A stretch of DNA of 64,000 nucleotides from Neisseria bergeri (GTDB lineage: Bacteria; Pseudomonadota; Gammaproteobacteria; Burkholderiales; Neisseriaceae): NCBI GenBank assembly GCA_003044455.1, contig POWY01000007.1:1-64000 (forward strand), written 5' to 3'. A model generated the notes under the pieces. It worked only from the letters and a program-made list of their open reading frames with translations, had not been told where the DNA came from and ran no database searches. Positions 62,995 through 64,000 of the stretch are shown here, in pieces. The stretch's first letter is position 1. The number at the start of each line of letters is the position of its first letter. A program made the translations under genes and the position numbers.

Positions 62995-64000
62995 ATGAAT
63001 GCAGTCGTAGTTGCCGTAATCGTTATGCTGGTGCTGTCGCTGTCGCGCGTGCACGTGGTATTGAGCCTGACGGTCGGCGCGTTTGTCGGCGGCGCGGTGG
63101 CGGGTATGCCGCTGCAAAACATTGCCGATGCGGCGGGACAGGTCAGTCAGGCGGGGATTATCCCCGTGTTCAACAAAGGTTTGGAAGGCGGTGCGAAGAT
63201 TGCGCTTTCTTATGCGATGCTCGGCGCGTTTGCAATGGCGATTACCCATTCCGGCCTGCCGCAGCAGCTTGCCGGCGCGGTCGTCCGCAAGCTGAACCGG
63301 GGCGGTATGCCCGACAGCGTGCGTTCGGGCGAGGGCGCGGTCAAGTGGCTGCTGCTTTCCATCATCCTTGTGATGGGCATTATGAGTCAGAACATCATAC
63401 CTATCCACATCGCCTTTATCCCGATGATTGTTCCGCCGCTGCTTTTGGTGTTCAACCGCCTGAAAATCGACCGCCGTCTGATTGCGTGCGTCATCACTTT
63501 CGGGCTGGTTACGACTTATATGTTCCTGCCTTACGGCTTCGGCGCGATTTTTTTGAACGAAATCCTGTTGGGCAACATCCATTCCGCCGCGCCGCAGCTT
63601 GATGTGAAAAGCATCAACGTAATGGCGGCAATGGCGATTCCCGCGTTGGGAATGCTGGCCGGACTCCTGCTGGCGTTTGTCCATTACCGCAAACCGCGCC
63701 TGTACCAAAGCAACAATGCCGATACGGCGGGCAACGCCGATGCGGCAAACCGTCCGCAGCCGTCCGCCTACCGCAGCCTGGTTGCCGCCGCCGCCATTGC
63801 CGTATGCTTTGCCATACAGTTGATGTATGAAGACTCGCTGGTGTTGGGCGCGATGCTCGGTTTCGCCGTATTTATGATGTTGGGGGTCATCAACCGCGAC
63901 AAGGCAAACGACGTATTCGGCGAAGGCATCAAGATGATGGCGATGGTCGGCTTCATTATGATTGCCGCGCAGGGTTTTGCCGCCGTGATGAATGCGACCG
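62995..64000 (+). CDS. Na+/H+ antiporter-family membrane protein (partial)
   Basis: 335 codons to the window end, no stop yet. Many transmembrane helices: VVVAVIVMLVLSLSRVHVVL, GAFVGGAVAGMPLQNIADAA, LLLSIILVMGIMSQNIIPIH, AFIPMIVPPLLLVFNRL, LVAAAAIAVCFAIQLMY. It resembles the two-part Na+/H+ antiporter (NhaC-like/YfiQ-type) transporters with the ALSYAMLGAFAMAI segment. The transported organic substrate or ion is not certain. ATG 62995 is the only good start, although its Shine-Dalgarno (GGAGCG, nine bases upstream) is modest. Confidence 0.8.
   Translation, partial: MNAVVVAVIVMLVLSLSRVHVVLSLTVGAFVGGAVAGMPLQNIADAAGQVSQAGIIPVFNKGLEGGAKIALSYAMLGAFAMAITHSGLPQQLAGAVVRKLNRGGMPDSVRSGEGAVKWLLLSIILVMGIMSQNIIPIHIAFIPMIVPPLLLVFNRLKIDRRLIACVITFGLVTTYMFLPYGFGAIFLNEILLGNIHSAAPQLDVKSINVMAAMAIPALGMLAGLLLAFVHYRKPRLYQSNNADTAGNADAANRPQPSAYRSLVAAAAIAVCFAIQLMYEDSLVLGAMLGFAVFMMLGVINRDKANDVFGEGIKMMAMVGFIMIAAQGFAAVMNAT

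Overview
The window is a chromosomal segment of a Neisseria species in the meningitidis/gonorrhoeae/lactamica group. The DNA-uptake sequence GCCGTCTGAA occurs dozens of times, often as inverted pairs acting as terminators. There are four Correia repeat-enclosed elements (CREE), dRS3-type ATTCCC...GGGAAT repeats and a MafA/MafB island. Gene content (pglA, NrrF locus, adhesin complex protein, GNA2091-like lipoprotein, BirA-CoaX fusion) also fits. I cannot name the species from sequence alone.

Layout. 0-4.3 kb: pglA (pilin glycosylation, with an 8-G tract), fabF, acpP, pyrD. 4.5-5.9 kb: a toxin-tail remnant followed by three small genes; the first is an orphan relative of an immunity gene in the Maf island. 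6-13.2 kb: polA, a membrane ORF lacking a normal start, a lipoprotein gene broken by a CREE, a small XRE regulator with a twin operator, and uvrD. 13.2-24.8 kb: the AT-rich Maf island on the minus strand. It holds mafA, one complete mafB with its SUKH-type mafI, then promoterless mafB C-terminal cassettes, many toxin tails, a series of different immunity genes and an IS1016-like remnant. Four copies of a ~100-bp element with a hairpin at each end mark cassette borders.

24.9-37.7 kb: an IS remnant, pyrH, tsf, rpsB, a 5-formyl-THF cyclo-ligase, a GNAT acetyltransferase, mqo, adhesin complex protein, an HTH regulator, map, a proline-rich membrane protein, a BON lipoprotein, gmhA, yraN, rsmI and a cytochrome b561. 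38-47.3 kb: obgE, a HaeII-like restriction-modification pair, cysS, an AP endonuclease, a membrane protein, an alpha/beta hydrolase-like protein without its serine, asd, an RDD protein and folD. 47.5-51.4 kb: tRNA-Pro, tRNA-Arg, tRNA-His, the heptose adenylyltransferase gene, birA-coaX, a SPOR-like protein and, on the opposite strand, the NrrF small-RNA locus with a Fur-box-like promoter. 52-57.1 kb: the thiamin operon cytX-thiO-thiE-[foreign gene]-thiS-thiG behind a TPP riboswitch. 57.2-64 kb: tldD, a four-gene polar amino-acid ABC transporter, prmC and an antiporter-family gene running off the end.

The main accessory system is the Maf toxin-immunity island. One expressed toxin/immunity pair is followed by a reservoir of alternative toxin ends and immunity genes. 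Shared 280-300 bp blocks of the mafB conserved region give the homology for cassette exchange. Many immunity genes remain intact while their toxin partners are reduced to 10-40 codon tails. This suggests selection to keep protection against sibling toxins.
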